A stretch of 60,376 nt of DNA, taken from Sedimentisphaerales bacterium (lineage in GTDB: Bacteria > Planctomycetota > Phycisphaerae > Sedimentisphaerales > SM23-30). The position numbers and the translations under genes were made by a program. Location of the stretch: NCBI GenBank assembly GCA_016928435.1, contig JAFGKT010000036.1:1-60376 (forward strand), written 5' to 3'. The stretch's first letter is position 1; every line of letters begins with the position of its first letter. The notes under the pieces are model-generated. The model saw nothing but the letters and a program-made list of their open reading frames with translations. It was not told the DNA's origin and did no database searches. Positions 8,385-17,313 of the stretch are shown here, piece after piece.

Positions 8385-9536
8385 GTGGGACAAAGACTAG
8401 CAGTGGCGGTGGTGACCGGGACGCGGGCGGACTATGGATTGCTGGTGCCGGTGATGCAGGCGATACAACGCCGTAAGTCTTTGGATTTGCAGGTTGTGGC
8501 GGCGGGGATGCACCTGCTGCGGCAGTTCGGCAGCACCTGGCGGACCGTTGCGCAAGATGGTTGGGAGATAGCCGCTAAGGTTCGCGTGCAAGGGCAGCAA
8601 GACGACGCGGTGAGCCAAAGCGAAGGGTTAGGCCGGGGGATAACGAAATTCACCAAGGTGTTCGCGGAGTTAAAAACGGATATTGTGTTGGTATTGGGTG
8701 ATAGGTTGGAGGCGTTCGGGGCGGCAGCGGCGGCGACGGCGAGCCGGTTGGTGCTGGGACATATTCACGCGGGCGATACCGCTATGGGAATTCAAGATGA
8801 AGCGTACCGCCATGCGATCAGCAAATTAGCTCACGTACATTTCGCAGCCTCGGCTGGATCGCAAAGACGCTTGCAGCGTATGGGAGAAGCACCTTGGCGT
8901 ATTCATCTTACCGGATCGCCGGGGTTGGATGGGTTATCGGACAAGACCTGCACCAATTGGAAAAAGCTGAGTGAAATAGCGCAACTGGATGTTCGTGGTG
9001 ATTATCTGTTGGTGCTGCAACACTCCGCCGGGGGCAGCGCAGCGGTCGAAGGCCGGAGAATGCGACAAACGCTGGCTGGATGTGCCTACAAAGACATGCC
9101 TACGCTAGTGTTATACCCGAATTGCGACGCGGGGTTTTCAGGAATACTGTCCGTAGCGAAATCAGTATGTAAACAGCACAGGTGGCGGCTGTTACCGAAC
9201 GTGAGCCGAGAACATTATCTGGGTTTTCTGCACTACTGTCGGGCTTTGGTGGGCAATAGTTCCAGCGGCATTATAGAGGCCGAGGCTTTGGGAGTCGATG
9301 TAGTGAATGTTGGGCCTCGGCAGCACAATCGCGAACGCGGCAAAAACGTGGTGGATTGCGATTATGGGGCCGATAATGTCGCGGCTGCGTTGGATATGAT
9401 ACTGAAACGCCGCGGAAAACGTCGGTCAAAAAAGAGTCCGATATACGGCGACGGTCACAGCGGCGAGCGTATCGCCCGTATTCTGGCTGATCTAAAACTG
9501 GACGACCGCCTGCGACAAAAATCTAACGCTTATTAA
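8385..9536 (+). CDS. neuC: UDP-N-acetylglucosamine 2-epimerase, hydrolysing (NeuC/LegG type)
   Basis: The 383-residue protein has the GT-B fold signature of hydrolysing UDP-GlcNAc 2-epimerases, which release an N-acetylmannosamine-type sugar for the NeuB step. Visible marks are VVTGTRADYGLL at the N-terminus, VLVLGDRLEAFGAA near residue 107, GHIHAGD near residue 127 and the C-terminal GNSSSGIIEAEALG nucleotide-binding stretch. The GTG start at 8385 lies 14 bases after the stop of the fused synthase and is preceded by AAGGCAGG, so the two are almost certainly co-transcribed. Whether the substrate is UDP-GlcNAc or a 4-amino-6-deoxy derivative (as for legionaminic acid) cannot be decided here. 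Confidence 0.87.
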   Translation: MGQRLAVAVVTGTRADYGLLVPVMQAIQRRKSLDLQVVAAGMHLLRQFGSTWRTVAQDGWEIAAKVRVQGQQDDAVSQSEGLGRGITKFTKVFAELKTDIVLVLGDRLEAFGAAAAATASRLVLGHIHAGDTAMGIQDEAYRHAISKLAHVHFAASAGSQRRLQRMGEAPWRIHLTGSPGLDGLSDKTCTNWKKLSEIAQLDVRGDYLLVLQHSAGGSAAVEGRRMRQTLAGCAYKDMPTLVLYPNCDAGFSGILSVAKSVCKQHRWRLLPNVSREHYLGFLHYCRALVGNSSSGIIEAEALGVDVVNVGPRQHNRERGKNVVDCDYGADNVAAALDMILKRRGKRRSKKSPIYGDGHSGERIARILADLKLDDRLRQKSNAY

Positions 9537-9617
9537 ACACATATGAAATGTCGATGATAGCTAAGTCTCGATAGTATTGCATAACTCCGTTGACCCGGCA
9601 TAGCAAAGGAACACAGC

Positions 9618-10466
9618 GTGGCAGAAGCAGTAACACAAGAATTCGTAAATCAGACAACCGAAATAGCAACGCTACCGGAAATCACCTTGAAGATTATGGA
9701 AGTGGTGCAGGATCCGCGCAGCACAGCCCACGACCTTCATAAGATCGTCAGCAATGACCCGGCTTTGTCCGCCAGAATTTTGCGCGTGGTGAACTCCGCG
9801 TTTTACGGTTTACCCGGGCAAATAGGCAGCATCGACCGCGCTATTATGCTGTTGGGGTTGAACGCCGTGAAGAACATCGCTATTGCCGCGTCTCTGTCGA
9901 AGATGTTCAAGAATTCTGTTGTATGCGATGATTTTTCGGGTAAGGATTTGTGGACGCACAGTGTGGCGGTGGGAGCCAGTAACAAGCTGCTGACCGCCGC
10001 GATGGGATTGGCGCTGCCTGACGAAGCGTTTCTAGCTGGGCTTATTCACGACCTTGGGTTGGTGGCCATCATGCAGTGCGCCCCAGAGAAGCTACCCCAA
10101 ATTGTGGAATTGACGCGAACAGGCATCTCTTTCATCAAGGCAGAACAACAAATACTCGGCTCCGACCATCAAGAAATCGGCGCAGCTCTGGCCAAGCGAT
10201 GGAAATTCCCCAAATCCTTTCAGCTTGTTACCATGAACCATCATCATCCGGAAGAACTGGAACGCAAGAGTCGTCTGCTGGCGGTGGTGACGCATATTTC
10301 TGATATCAGTTGCGCTCAGCGAGGCCTGGGTGTAACCGTCACCGCTGAAACCCAGGAAGTTGATAATACTTTTCTCAAGGAAATCGAGATCCCAGCGGCA
10401 AAACTGGAAGAAATCCTATCGGGGTTGGAAGACGAACTTGAAGTGGTACGCTCGATGATTGAATAA
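9618..10466 (+). CDS. HDOD-domain signalling protein
   Basis: The 282-residue product is a single HDOD domain, a relative of HD phosphohydrolases found in signalling and cell-cycle or motility control and usually without enzymatic activity. Typical features are PEITLKIMEVVQDP near the start, KIVSNDPALSARILRVVNSAFYG, the FLAGLIHDLGLVAI stretch that replaces the metal site, and the helical C-terminal part with NHHHPEEL. It starts at GTG 9618 with AAAGGA a few bases upstream. It lies 81 bases behind the neuC-type gene on the same strand and may be read through from it, but a separate transcript is equally possible. Its target is not evident from the sequence. Confidence 0.85.
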   Translation: MAEAVTQEFVNQTTEIATLPEITLKIMEVVQDPRSTAHDLHKIVSNDPALSARILRVVNSAFYGLPGQIGSIDRAIMLLGLNAVKNIAIAASLSKMFKNSVVCDDFSGKDLWTHSVAVGASNKLLTAAMGLALPDEAFLAGLIHDLGLVAIMQCAPEKLPQIVELTRTGISFIKAEQQILGSDHQEIGAALAKRWKFPKSFQLVTMNHHHPEELERKSRLLAVVTHISDISCAQRGLGVTVTAETQEVDNTFLKEIEIPAAKLEEILSGLEDELEVVRSMIE

Positions 10467-10620
10467 AACGCGGTTGAGGCCGGGTCTGACAAACCTACGA
10501 ACCAGCATATTTCTTTTCAGCCCTGTCCCCGTCAATCCTCATAAAATCCGCATCCCGGTCCAATCGAATCCACATCCGCCTACCTTATTTTCCGCCACCA
10601 CATTTTCGCCTCCGGCTAAC

Positions 10621-10664
10621 CAAATCTCGCCAATCTTGTTCATCCTGTCCAAAATTCCCTGACC
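10621..10664 (-). repeat. Dispersed ACAGGATnA-type intergenic repeat, copy 2
   Basis: Read on the minus strand it gives CAGGGAATTTTGGACAGGAT followed by AACAAGATT, the same layout as copies at 93-134, 54727-54764 and 57128-57172. The unit is about nine bases and repeats two to four times per copy. Only noncoding sequence carries it. Confidence 0.6.
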
Positions 10665-10713
10665 ACTCGAAAACACCTATGCGCCCGGCTTAATAGCAGG
10701 GGGAGCTTTTAGG

Positions 10714-10742
10714 TTGCCGTGAGAGGCTAAGGGATTTAGAAT
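10714..10742 (+). promoter_or_regulatory. Likely sigma-70 promoter of aroA
   Basis: TTGCCG at 10714-10719, a 17-base spacer and TAGAAT at 10737-10742 match the housekeeping consensus at 4/6 and 5/6. The predicted start lies about 75 bases upstream of the aroA ATG. Confidence 0.45.
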
Positions 10743-10824
10743 GAGGGTTTTAAGAATGCCGATTCGGCAATGGGTGTGAATCGCATTCGGGGTAAGCGAT
10801 CTATTCGTCATAGGATGGCTAGCA

Positions 10825-12099
10825 ATGAAGCTAAAAGCGGAAAAGTCGGTTTTGAACGGTCGGGTGGCTATTCCGGGTTCCAAGTCGCACACTATACGGT
10901 GCGTAGCGTTGGCGAGCTTGGCGGAAAAGACAAGTGAAATCATCGCGCCGTTGGATTCCGCTGACACCCAAGCAGCGGTACGCGCCTATCGACAACTGGG
11001 TGCGCAAATCGAATGCGGGCCAACCTGGAAAATCACAGGAACCGGAGGACGGCTCAGCGTGCCCAAAGAAGTCATAGATGTTGCCAATTCGGGAACCACG
11101 ATGCGATTCGCGATCGGCAGCTCATCGTTGCTGGACCAAGGCACGGTGGTCCTGGACGGCGATGAACAAATACGCACTCGGCCTCAAGGAGCTTTGCTAA
11201 CGTGTTTGAATGACCTAGGCGCCAAGGCTTCGAGCAAAAACAACAATGGTAAAGCACCGATTGTGGTACAAGGAAAACTCGTCGGCGGCGAGACTACGGT
11301 TGAAGCGGTAACGAGTCAGTACTTAAGCTCGCTGCTGGTCAACACGCCCTTAGCTGAAGCGGACACCATCATAAACGTAAGCAAGTTAAACGAAGTACCA
11401 TACGTACAAATAACTTTAGATTACTTGGATGAGCTGGGGATCAAATACGAAAACGACCGGATGCGGCGATTTGCGGTACGCGGCGGACAATGCTATCAGG
11501 GATTCAGCAAAAGAGTTCCAGCGGATTTTTCCTCAGCAACGTTCTTTCTATGCGCCGGCGCTATTCTCCCGGGCGAAATCGTATTGGAAGGTTTGGATTT
11601 CAACGACACTCAAGGCGACAAAGCCGTAGTTGAAATGCTCAGCGCCATGGGAGCGGCAATCGCGGTGGAACCAAACCAAGTGTTGGTACGCAATAGTGAA
11701 CTGCACGGCGTAGAGTTGGATTTGAACGCCACACCGGACGCGTTGCCGGCAATGGCGGTAACCGCTTGTTTTGCTGAGGGGACCACACGGCTGGTCAATG
11801 TAGCTCAAGCCCGCTTAAAAGAAACCGACCGGATCGCGGTAATGACCCAAGAACTGCGTAAACTAGGGGCGAAAGTAGAAGAGCTGGAAGACGGCATGGT
11901 AATCGAAGGGGGCCAAGAATTACACAGCGCGGCATTACACGGACACAGCGACCATCGAGTTGTAATGGCGTTGAGCTTGGCGGGGATGATGCTCAAGGAT
12001 GGTTGCGTAATCGACACCGCTGAATCGGTGGCGGTAACATTCCCCAATTACGCGATGCTGATGAATTCTATAGGCGGCAGATTGACGGAGATGGGCTAA
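10825..12099 (+). CDS. aroA: 3-phosphoshikimate 1-carboxyvinyltransferase (EPSP synthase)
   Basis: The 424-residue enzyme transfers the enolpyruvyl group of phosphoenolpyruvate to shikimate 3-phosphate, the sixth step of the shikimate pathway. Both halves of the two-domain fold are visible: PGSKSHTIR near residue 17 for the phosphate site, NSGTTMRF near residue 92, TRPQGAL, PADFSSATFFL in the second domain, LDLNATPDALPAMA, the RLKETDRIAVM loop and HSDHRVVMALSLAG near the C-terminus. Length is normal. It has its own probable promoter, stands alone between the HDOD gene and the convergent surface-protein gene, and is started at ATG 10825 with AGGA nine bases upstream. Confidence 0.93.
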   Translation: MKLKAEKSVLNGRVAIPGSKSHTIRCVALASLAEKTSEIIAPLDSADTQAAVRAYRQLGAQIECGPTWKITGTGGRLSVPKEVIDVANSGTTMRFAIGSSSLLDQGTVVLDGDEQIRTRPQGALLTCLNDLGAKASSKNNNGKAPIVVQGKLVGGETTVEAVTSQYLSSLLVNTPLAEADTIINVSKLNEVPYVQITLDYLDELGIKYENDRMRRFAVRGGQCYQGFSKRVPADFSSATFFLCAGAILPGEIVLEGLDFNDTQGDKAVVEMLSAMGAAIAVEPNQVLVRNSELHGVELDLNATPDALPAMAVTACFAEGTTRLVNVAQARLKETDRIAVMTQELRKLGAKVEELEDGMVIEGGQELHSAALHGHSDHRVVMALSLAGMMLKDGCVIDTAESVAVTFPNYAMLMNSIGGRLTEMG

Positions 12100-12203
12100 A
12101 TCTAAACGCCTACACTACAGAGACACCAGTTACGAGGGTGGGAAATCATCCTTTTTACAAATATATAGGTTATCCGGCTGTCCGTATGCGCTCATATTGG
12201 CGT

Positions 12204-12266
12204 AAAAAAACGGCGGCTTTGTCGGCAGGGCAATTTGTATGTTGCCGCCACCGACAAAACCACCGT
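12204..12266 (-). terminator. Rho-independent terminator of the LEPR-XLL surface protein gene
   Basis: A long stem pairs CGGCGGCTTTGTCGG (12211-12225) with CCGACAAAACCACCG (12251-12265), with a smaller inner stem in the loop. On the minus strand it is followed by GTTTTTTTAC, so it should end transcription coming from the gene at 12306-15287. Confidence 0.6.
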
Positions 12267-12305
12267 AATAAATCAACAACTTTTCGGAATCAGACTCACC
12301 TGATT

Positions 12306-15287
12306 TTAGCCATTAACATTGGACACGATCTGGAAATCACCAGAACTGTTCAGTGATGTGTTGAAAGTACTGGCACTGTTAGCATCGAAGTAGAAGCCAA
12401 ATAATTGGCCGCCATTATCGGTAGCAATGCTGCTGCCGGCTAATCCAGTCACAGCACCACTAGACTGCTGATCGCTGGAGTTATTGCCTCCACTGGGAGC
12501 TGGTATCAAAGTTGAGAAGATCGGCCTTACACCAACAGCCACATGCGAGTTGCCATAAGCGCCACCAAAGCTGAACGCACCGAGATCACCTTGATTGATC
12601 GTATCACCACCACCAGGCAAGCCATCCATTCCGATATCGTAACCAGCCATGACATGCGAATCGAGAACATCATAGGTTACGTTAACCGAACTGATATCAT
12701 GTTTGGCACTAAGCAAAGCACCGTTTAGGTTTTGGGCAAATACATTGCCGATGTTAGCACCGCGGATGGTACCGGAGATTGTGCCGGCAGGGGAATAAAC
12801 CGAACCGACATTTTCGCTAGCCAAGAGGCTACCTGTGACATCGCCGTTGAGAGCGTACATCAAATTGATGCCGCCGTTCTCAGCGGTAACGTTCATGCCG
12901 GTGTCGCCGTTATCAACAATCACATAGCCAACACTATTGGCGCTGAGATTACCTTGGGCAAAATGAGGAGTCCGGAAGTAGAACATATCCCCGGCAATGT
13001 CAAAATCGGCACCATCGCCCACGCCGGTCCGACCCCAGAACATGCTGCCGAAGCCCGACATCGGTGCCTGAGTGCTAAACGTGGCACCAGCACCAACACC
13101 ATCCAAGAACATATAACCAACAGCGCCGGTGGATGCTAGATTATCTTGAACCGTGGTGCTGAAACCGTAGGCCATCAGCAGATCACCGCGAACGATGATT
13201 TCCTCAACGTTGGTAGGTTGGGCTCCCTCGGTGAGTACGAACAGATAAGAGGTCATCTCGGTGTCTTCAGTTACATAGCCGAGAGGCATATCAGAACCCG
13301 TCGCGGCATAACCAAACAGGGTACCCGGACCAATCAAATAAGCCGAGACACCCGTGTTCACCTGGTCTTCATAACCAAGCATTTCAACAACACTATTATA
13401 CTGAGTACTTTCGATCAGATGGTAAACTTCGCCGCCAACGGGGAAGTTGAACGGATTCTCATTAGGATCATTGTTGACGAAGGAAATCTCGCCGTCCTTG
13501 ATCCCGGGCACATCGCTGTCCAACCGTACGGTAAAGGTATCACTTTCGCCCGGTCCCAGAGTTCCGGCCAGGGCTTCGATGACTGTAAATCCAGCAGGGA
13601 GCTGAACCGAGCCCAAACTTAGCGTGGCGTCACCGACGTTTTGCACGGTAAAAGTAAGCGATTCGCCGACTTCGCCCGGAATGACCTCACCAAAATCAAT
13701 AACCCCGCCTTGACCATCGACTATGTTCGTGCCGTTAATAGAAACCGCTATGTCCGGAGCGTTCACGGTACCGGAAATGGGGAAGTTAAAGGGGTTCTCG
13801 TTATTGTCATTGTTGCTAAAGGAAATCTGCCCAGCCTTGGTACCGACCGCGGCGGTGTCGAGTCGCACTTGGAAAGTATCAGAACTACCGGGGGTCAAAG
13901 CAGCGTCCAAGCCCTCGGTGAGCGTATAGCCGGCCGGGAGATTGACCGAACCCAGATTCAACGTAGAAGTACCAACATTGGTCACTTCGAAGACCCGATA
14001 CGTCGGAGAACCGCCTAGCCCGACAACGCCAAAATCAATAGCTGTCGCTTGACCATCAGCGATCGGATCGGAACCACCCATCAACACAAGTTCCACATCG
14101 ATTTCCGGAGCGACGGTATTACCCGCGATTGGGAAGTCGAATGGATTTTCGTCCAGATCGTCATTTACCAGATTAACCATGCCGGTAAGGTCGCCCAGAT
14201 CACCGGTATCCATTTGTACAGTAAATGTAGCTGATTCGGTGGGCGCCAAACTGGTCGGCAGATTGTTGCTGGACAGCGAGAAAGCGGCACCGGTAACATC
14301 CAGAGCACCTAATTCCAGCACGGCATTACCTTCATTGGAAACGGTAAAGGTAACAAATACCGGCGGATCGTTTTGTTCGACGGTGCCGAAACTAACCGGA
14401 GCGGCTTGGCCGTCCGCGACATCGACAGCACCAACTTCCACAACGATTTCCGGCTCGGTTACGGTGCCGTTAACTTGGAAACGGAAGTTGGTTTCGTCAA
14501 CGCCGTCACCATGGACGGGGCCGGCATCATTATTGTTGAACCAAATATCGCCGCTGTAGTCACCAGGAACGCTGGTATCCAAACGGACTTGGAAAGTAGC
14601 ACTGTCGCCGCCGGCAATCGAACCAGGTAACGGCGAAACCAACTCAAAACCCGTGGGAACTTGGATCGTACCCAACGTCAAGTCAAGATCGCCCGTATTG
14701 TACACGGTGAACGTTTCGGTAGCAGCGGTGGTACCAACCTTGGTCGGGGCAAAATCCACTACGCTCGGACCCAAAGGATGGTTGTTGTCATAAACATCTA
14801 CGGCGTTATGCGAAGCCGAGATTTCCGGCAACGCTAGAACCGTACCCGTAACGGTGAAAGAATAGGTTTCCATTGGTAGCGACGAAAATATAGGCAACGT
14901 GCCATCAATTGATACCGTACCAGACTTCACACCGGGCGTCATAGTGTCCAATCGGATGCCAAAGTCATCCGTATCAGGCCAAGTCAGAGAATCCTCCAAA
15001 GTATCGAGACCCTGGGAAAAACCGATAGGAAGTGTCAAATCTAAATTGGCTACCATTATAGAACTGGTGTTTGGTCCGAGAGTGAAAGTCTCCACGGCTG
15101 GCGCATCACCTTCTATTACCGTACCAAAATCAACTGGAGAGACCACATCTGCTCCGCCGTGCCATACAAAGACATCAGCCAAGAGCAATCGGGACTCCAA
15201 AGGCTCAGCCCGCAATACGGCAGACTTTTTCGCAATAGGCCTGGTGATCGGACGCGACATTCTAAAAAGACGGCTAAGTTTTCCCAT
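12306..15287 (-). CDS. Large secreted surface protein: LEPR-XLL-like motif, choice-of-anchor-D (ASH) repeats, beta-helix-like C-terminus
   Basis: The 993-residue protein begins with a basic stretch and PLESRLLLAD (residues 29-38), a LEPR-XLL-type motif seen on large surface proteins of planctomycetes and relatives. About five immunoglobulin-like units of 110-130 residues follow (to roughly residue 625). Each has a VDFG start, TFTVxNxGxxxLxLG in the middle and NNDxxENPFxFP near the end, as in choice-of-anchor-D/ASH domains. The last 370 residues are Gly/Asn/Ser-rich and repetitive (GYMFLDGVG, GSMFWGRTG, GNVFAQNLNG), suggesting a beta-solenoid. GGAG lies about nine bases before the ATG. No catalytic motif is seen; an adhesive or structural role is inferred. 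Confidence 0.75.
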   Translation of the reverse strand: MGKLSRLFRMSRPITRPIAKKSAVLRAEPLESRLLLADVFVWHGGADVVSPVDFGTVIEGDAPAVETFTLGPNTSSIMVANLDLTLPIGFSQGLDTLEDSLTWPDTDDFGIRLDTMTPGVKSGTVSIDGTLPIFSSLPMETYSFTVTGTVLALPEISASHNAVDVYDNNHPLGPSVVDFAPTKVGTTAATETFTVYNTGDLDLTLGTIQVPTGFELVSPLPGSIAGGDSATFQVRLDTSVPGDYSGDIWFNNNDAGPVHGDGVDETNFRFQVNGTVTEPEIVVEVGAVDVADGQAAPVSFGTVEQNDPPVFVTFTVSNEGNAVLELGALDVTGAAFSLSSNNLPTSLAPTESATFTVQMDTGDLGDLTGMVNLVNDDLDENPFDFPIAGNTVAPEIDVELVLMGGSDPIADGQATAIDFGVVGLGGSPTYRVFEVTNVGTSTLNLGSVNLPAGYTLTEGLDAALTPGSSDTFQVRLDTAAVGTKAGQISFSNNDNNENPFNFPISGTVNAPDIAVSINGTNIVDGQGGVIDFGEVIPGEVGESLTFTVQNVGDATLSLGSVQLPAGFTVIEALAGTLGPGESDTFTVRLDSDVPGIKDGEISFVNNDPNENPFNFPVGGEVYHLIESTQYNSVVEMLGYEDQVNTGVSAYLIGPGTLFGYAATGSDMPLGYVTEDTEMTSYLFVLTEGAQPTNVEEIIVRGDLLMAYGFSTTVQDNLASTGAVGYMFLDGVGAGATFSTQAPMSGFGSMFWGRTGVGDGADFDIAGDMFYFRTPHFAQGNLSANSVGYVIVDNGDTGMNVTAENGGINLMYALNGDVTGSLLASENVGSVYSPAGTISGTIRGANIGNVFAQNLNGALLSAKHDISSVNVTYDVLDSHVMAGYDIGMDGLPGGGDTINQGDLGAFSFGGAYGNSHVAVGVRPIFSTLIPAPSGGNNSSDQQSSGAVTGLAGSSIATDNGGQLFGFYFDANSASTFNTSLNSSGDFQIVSNVNG

Positions 15288-15443
15288 GGTATTTTACTCC
15301 GTAAGTGTGTGAACTCTACTCTCTCCGGGCATATTCAACCGCATCGGGAACACAGCCCAGAACCTGTGATTCCCTCGTTGATGCAGATACGCAGATGCCA
15401 CGTTAGTCCTTTTTACAACTCTCTCTGGACTCTATTAAGCCGA

Positions 15444-15473
15444 ATTCTACCACAGCCTAGCCAGCCAAGTCAA
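15444..15473 (-). promoter_or_regulatory. Sigma-70 promoter of the LEPR-XLL surface protein gene
   Basis: On the minus strand TTGACT (15473-15468), an 18-base spacer and TAGAAT (15449-15444) each match the consensus at 5 of 6. The predicted transcript has a leader of about 150 bases before the ATG at 15287. Confidence 0.55.
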
Positions 15474-15794
15474 CACCGTCGCCCCCGTAACACCGCTAGC
15501 TCTCTTGTGCCGTACCGCGATATCAGTACTGATTGAGGCTATATTATGGCTTTCCTCTAGCTTAAAAGGCCCTATAAGTCTTACTAAAATCTTTATATTT
15601 CCTATATTAACATGACTGCGCAGCCAATATTTTTTTTTGCTGAAGCCATTTTTTTTGTTTTTGCAACCCTGATTTTGCGAAATTCGCACCGTTTTTTCAG
15701 ATAGGACAGCCCCCAAAAGGTACAAACGACACAGACGACACCGCAACCAACCCAATGCCGCCAGAGAAAAACCCAGAAATTCTGTAAAAACCCG

Positions 15795-15823
15795 TTGACA
15801 AGCTTTTGCGGGGTAGGTACTAT
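15795..15823 (+). promoter_or_regulatory. Sigma-70 promoter of the PEP-CTERM protein gene
   Basis: TTGACA (15795-15800) is a perfect -35 box; after 17 bases TACTAT (15818-15823) matches the -10 box at 4/6. The leader of about 95 bases contains two inverted repeats: one pairs TAAGGT with ACCTTA (15829-15860) and one is GCATGATGC near 15885. Confidence 0.6.
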
Positions 15824-15925
15824 GAGTGACGTGTAAGGTCCATATAACTTTACCTTACGTGCTTGTGAGAGAGCAACGAAGACGCATGATGCGCCTTCAA
15901 GTAATTCCTTTATGGGAGAGAGAGT

Positions 15926-17179
15926 ATGAAAAAGAGAGAGCAGTCCCTACGTGTATCTTTGTTTTCCTTGGTTTTGGCTTTTGCTGCGCTTGTTTTGGCA
16001 GGCCCCACGTCGTACGCTGATATATTCTACAGCTATGGCAATATGAGCTTCTCCAATGGCATTTCGGGAAACGGTGATTATGTTGTGGGTGCAGACCCTA
16101 CGCTGGCATATCGCTGGCACTTTGGAACCAGCACCATTGACAACCTCGGAACCCTTGGCAGCGACACCGTCAGTAGTGCCAACAAAATATCATATGACGG
16201 CAGCGTCGTGACCGGTACGTCCGGTTCGGGTAGCAGCAGAAGTGCTTTTCGCTGGGAAGAAGGCGTAGGCCCAATGGTTGACATCGGCGACCGCGGCAGC
16301 GGCGCCGCTGCGGGCTACGCGATCAATGCTGACGGCACGTTGATCGCCGGCCAAGAGGGTATATCACCTTCGCAGGCTTTCCTTTGGGAGCAAGGTGCTA
16401 CTCCGGAAATGACCACCTTGGGTTATTTGCCCAGCGGCAGTACTTCCGGCCAAGCCAGGGCAATGTCCGGCGACGGCAGTGTTATTGTCGGCCAAAGCCA
16501 CAACGGCACCAGTACCGAAGCGTTTGTCAAACTTGCCGGCAGCCCAATGTATGGTTTGGGTTTTCTTGCCGGAGGTACGACTAGTATCGCCTATGGCGTC
16601 TCTCCTGACGGCGTGGCCGTGGTAGGCCAAAGCGGTTCTGGTTCCGGCCCTCAAGCCTTTTATTACAAAGACCTTGATGGCGGCAACGATTTTGATGCCG
16701 GTGAAATGATCGGTTTGGGCGACCTACTCGGCGGCTCCTTCAACAGCAGCGCCAAAGACGTGGCTATCATTTACAATCCTACATTAGGCCGGGATATGAC
16801 GATTATTGTCGGTTATGGCAACACTGACCCCTGCGCTACAAAGCTGGGCGACACCGGCAAACGAGCGGTAGCTTGGGTTGACGACGTCACCCAAGGCGTA
16901 TTCGCTATATATGATGTTGCTTATGAGCTGACCACGCGATTCGGCGTTGACCTTACCGATTGGGTCTTGACCGAAGTGACCGGCATCTCCGATGACGGAA
17001 TGACCATCACCGGTAACGGAATGCACACCGTAGCCATAGAAACCTCCAACGGGGATCTTGGGGCACTGAATTCGGTTATGGTCAGACCCGAAGCATGGGT
17101 GGTACGCATACCGGAACCCGCGACTTGGGCAATAATACTTTTGGGCAGCAGCGCTTTACTGCGACGACGCAAAGCCTAA
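15926..17179 (+). CDS. Secreted HAF-repeat protein with PEP-CTERM sorting tail
   Basis: The 417-residue protein starts with a signal peptide (basic KKREQ, then a hydrophobic stretch ending near TSYAD). The body consists of about seven HAF-type repeats of 40-60 residues with the pattern xxLGxLxGGxxSxAxxVSxDGxxVVGQSG, probably a beta-propeller. The last 25 residues carry IPEPATWAIILLG and the basic end RRRKA, the PEP-CTERM signal cut by an exosortase that must be encoded elsewhere. GGAGAG lies about eight bases before the ATG. It has its own strong promoter and terminator, so it is monocistronic. Function beyond being an exported, sorted protein is unknown. Confidence 0.88.
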   Translation: MKKREQSLRVSLFSLVLAFAALVLAGPTSYADIFYSYGNMSFSNGISGNGDYVVGADPTLAYRWHFGTSTIDNLGTLGSDTVSSANKISYDGSVVTGTSGSGSSRSAFRWEEGVGPMVDIGDRGSGAAAGYAINADGTLIAGQEGISPSQAFLWEQGATPEMTTLGYLPSGSTSGQARAMSGDGSVIVGQSHNGTSTEAFVKLAGSPMYGLGFLAGGTTSIAYGVSPDGVAVVGQSGSGSGPQAFYYKDLDGGNDFDAGEMIGLGDLLGGSFNSSAKDVAIIYNPTLGRDMTIIVGYGNTDPCATKLGDTGKRAVAWVDDVTQGVFAIYDVAYELTTRFGVDLTDWVLTEVTGISDDGMTITGNGMHTVAIETSNGDLGALNSVMVRPEAWVVRIPEPATWAIILLGSSALLRRRKA

Positions 17180-17212
17180 CGTATAACAACCGTTGGTTCT
17201 ACACAAAAAGAT

Positions 17213-17248
17213 AAGGCCGTTAGTCGTGAGACTTAACGGCCTTTTTTT
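17213..17248 (+). terminator. Rho-independent terminator, probably bidirectional
   Basis: AAGGCCGTTAGTC pairs with GACTTAACGGCCTT around a GTGA loop, followed by TTTTTTT on the plus strand. It ends the PEP-CTERM gene and, read on the minus strand (tail ATCTTTTTG), may also end the convergent mannosidase transcript. Confidence 0.85.
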
Positions 17249-17313
17249 ATGTCGCAAATATCAAAAACGATGGAACAAATCTTCCCTGCTTTAATCAAGT
17301 GTTCGCAACGACA

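Larger units (their letters stand above)
10467..10824. other. Gap with dispersed repeat copy and aroA promoter region
   Basis: No gene is supported. The first 200 bases are pyrimidine-rich and contain a degenerate copy of the ACAGGAT-type repeat (10621-10664, minus orientation). The last 110 bases hold the likely aroA promoter and a short palindrome GCCGATTCGGC near 10759. Confidence 0.6.
15288..15925. other. Divergent intergenic region with two promoters and leader hairpins
   Basis: It holds the minus-strand promoter at 15444-15473 with its 150-base leader and the plus-strand promoter at 15795-15823. Between them (about 15590-15690) lies a T-rich tract in which runs of eight or more T occur twice. 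No gene is supported here. Confidence 0.6.

Noticed and set aside
15826-15925. Possible cyclic-di-GMP riboswitch before the PEP-CTERM gene
   Set aside because: Inverted repeats are present but the conserved core motif of that riboswitch class is not.
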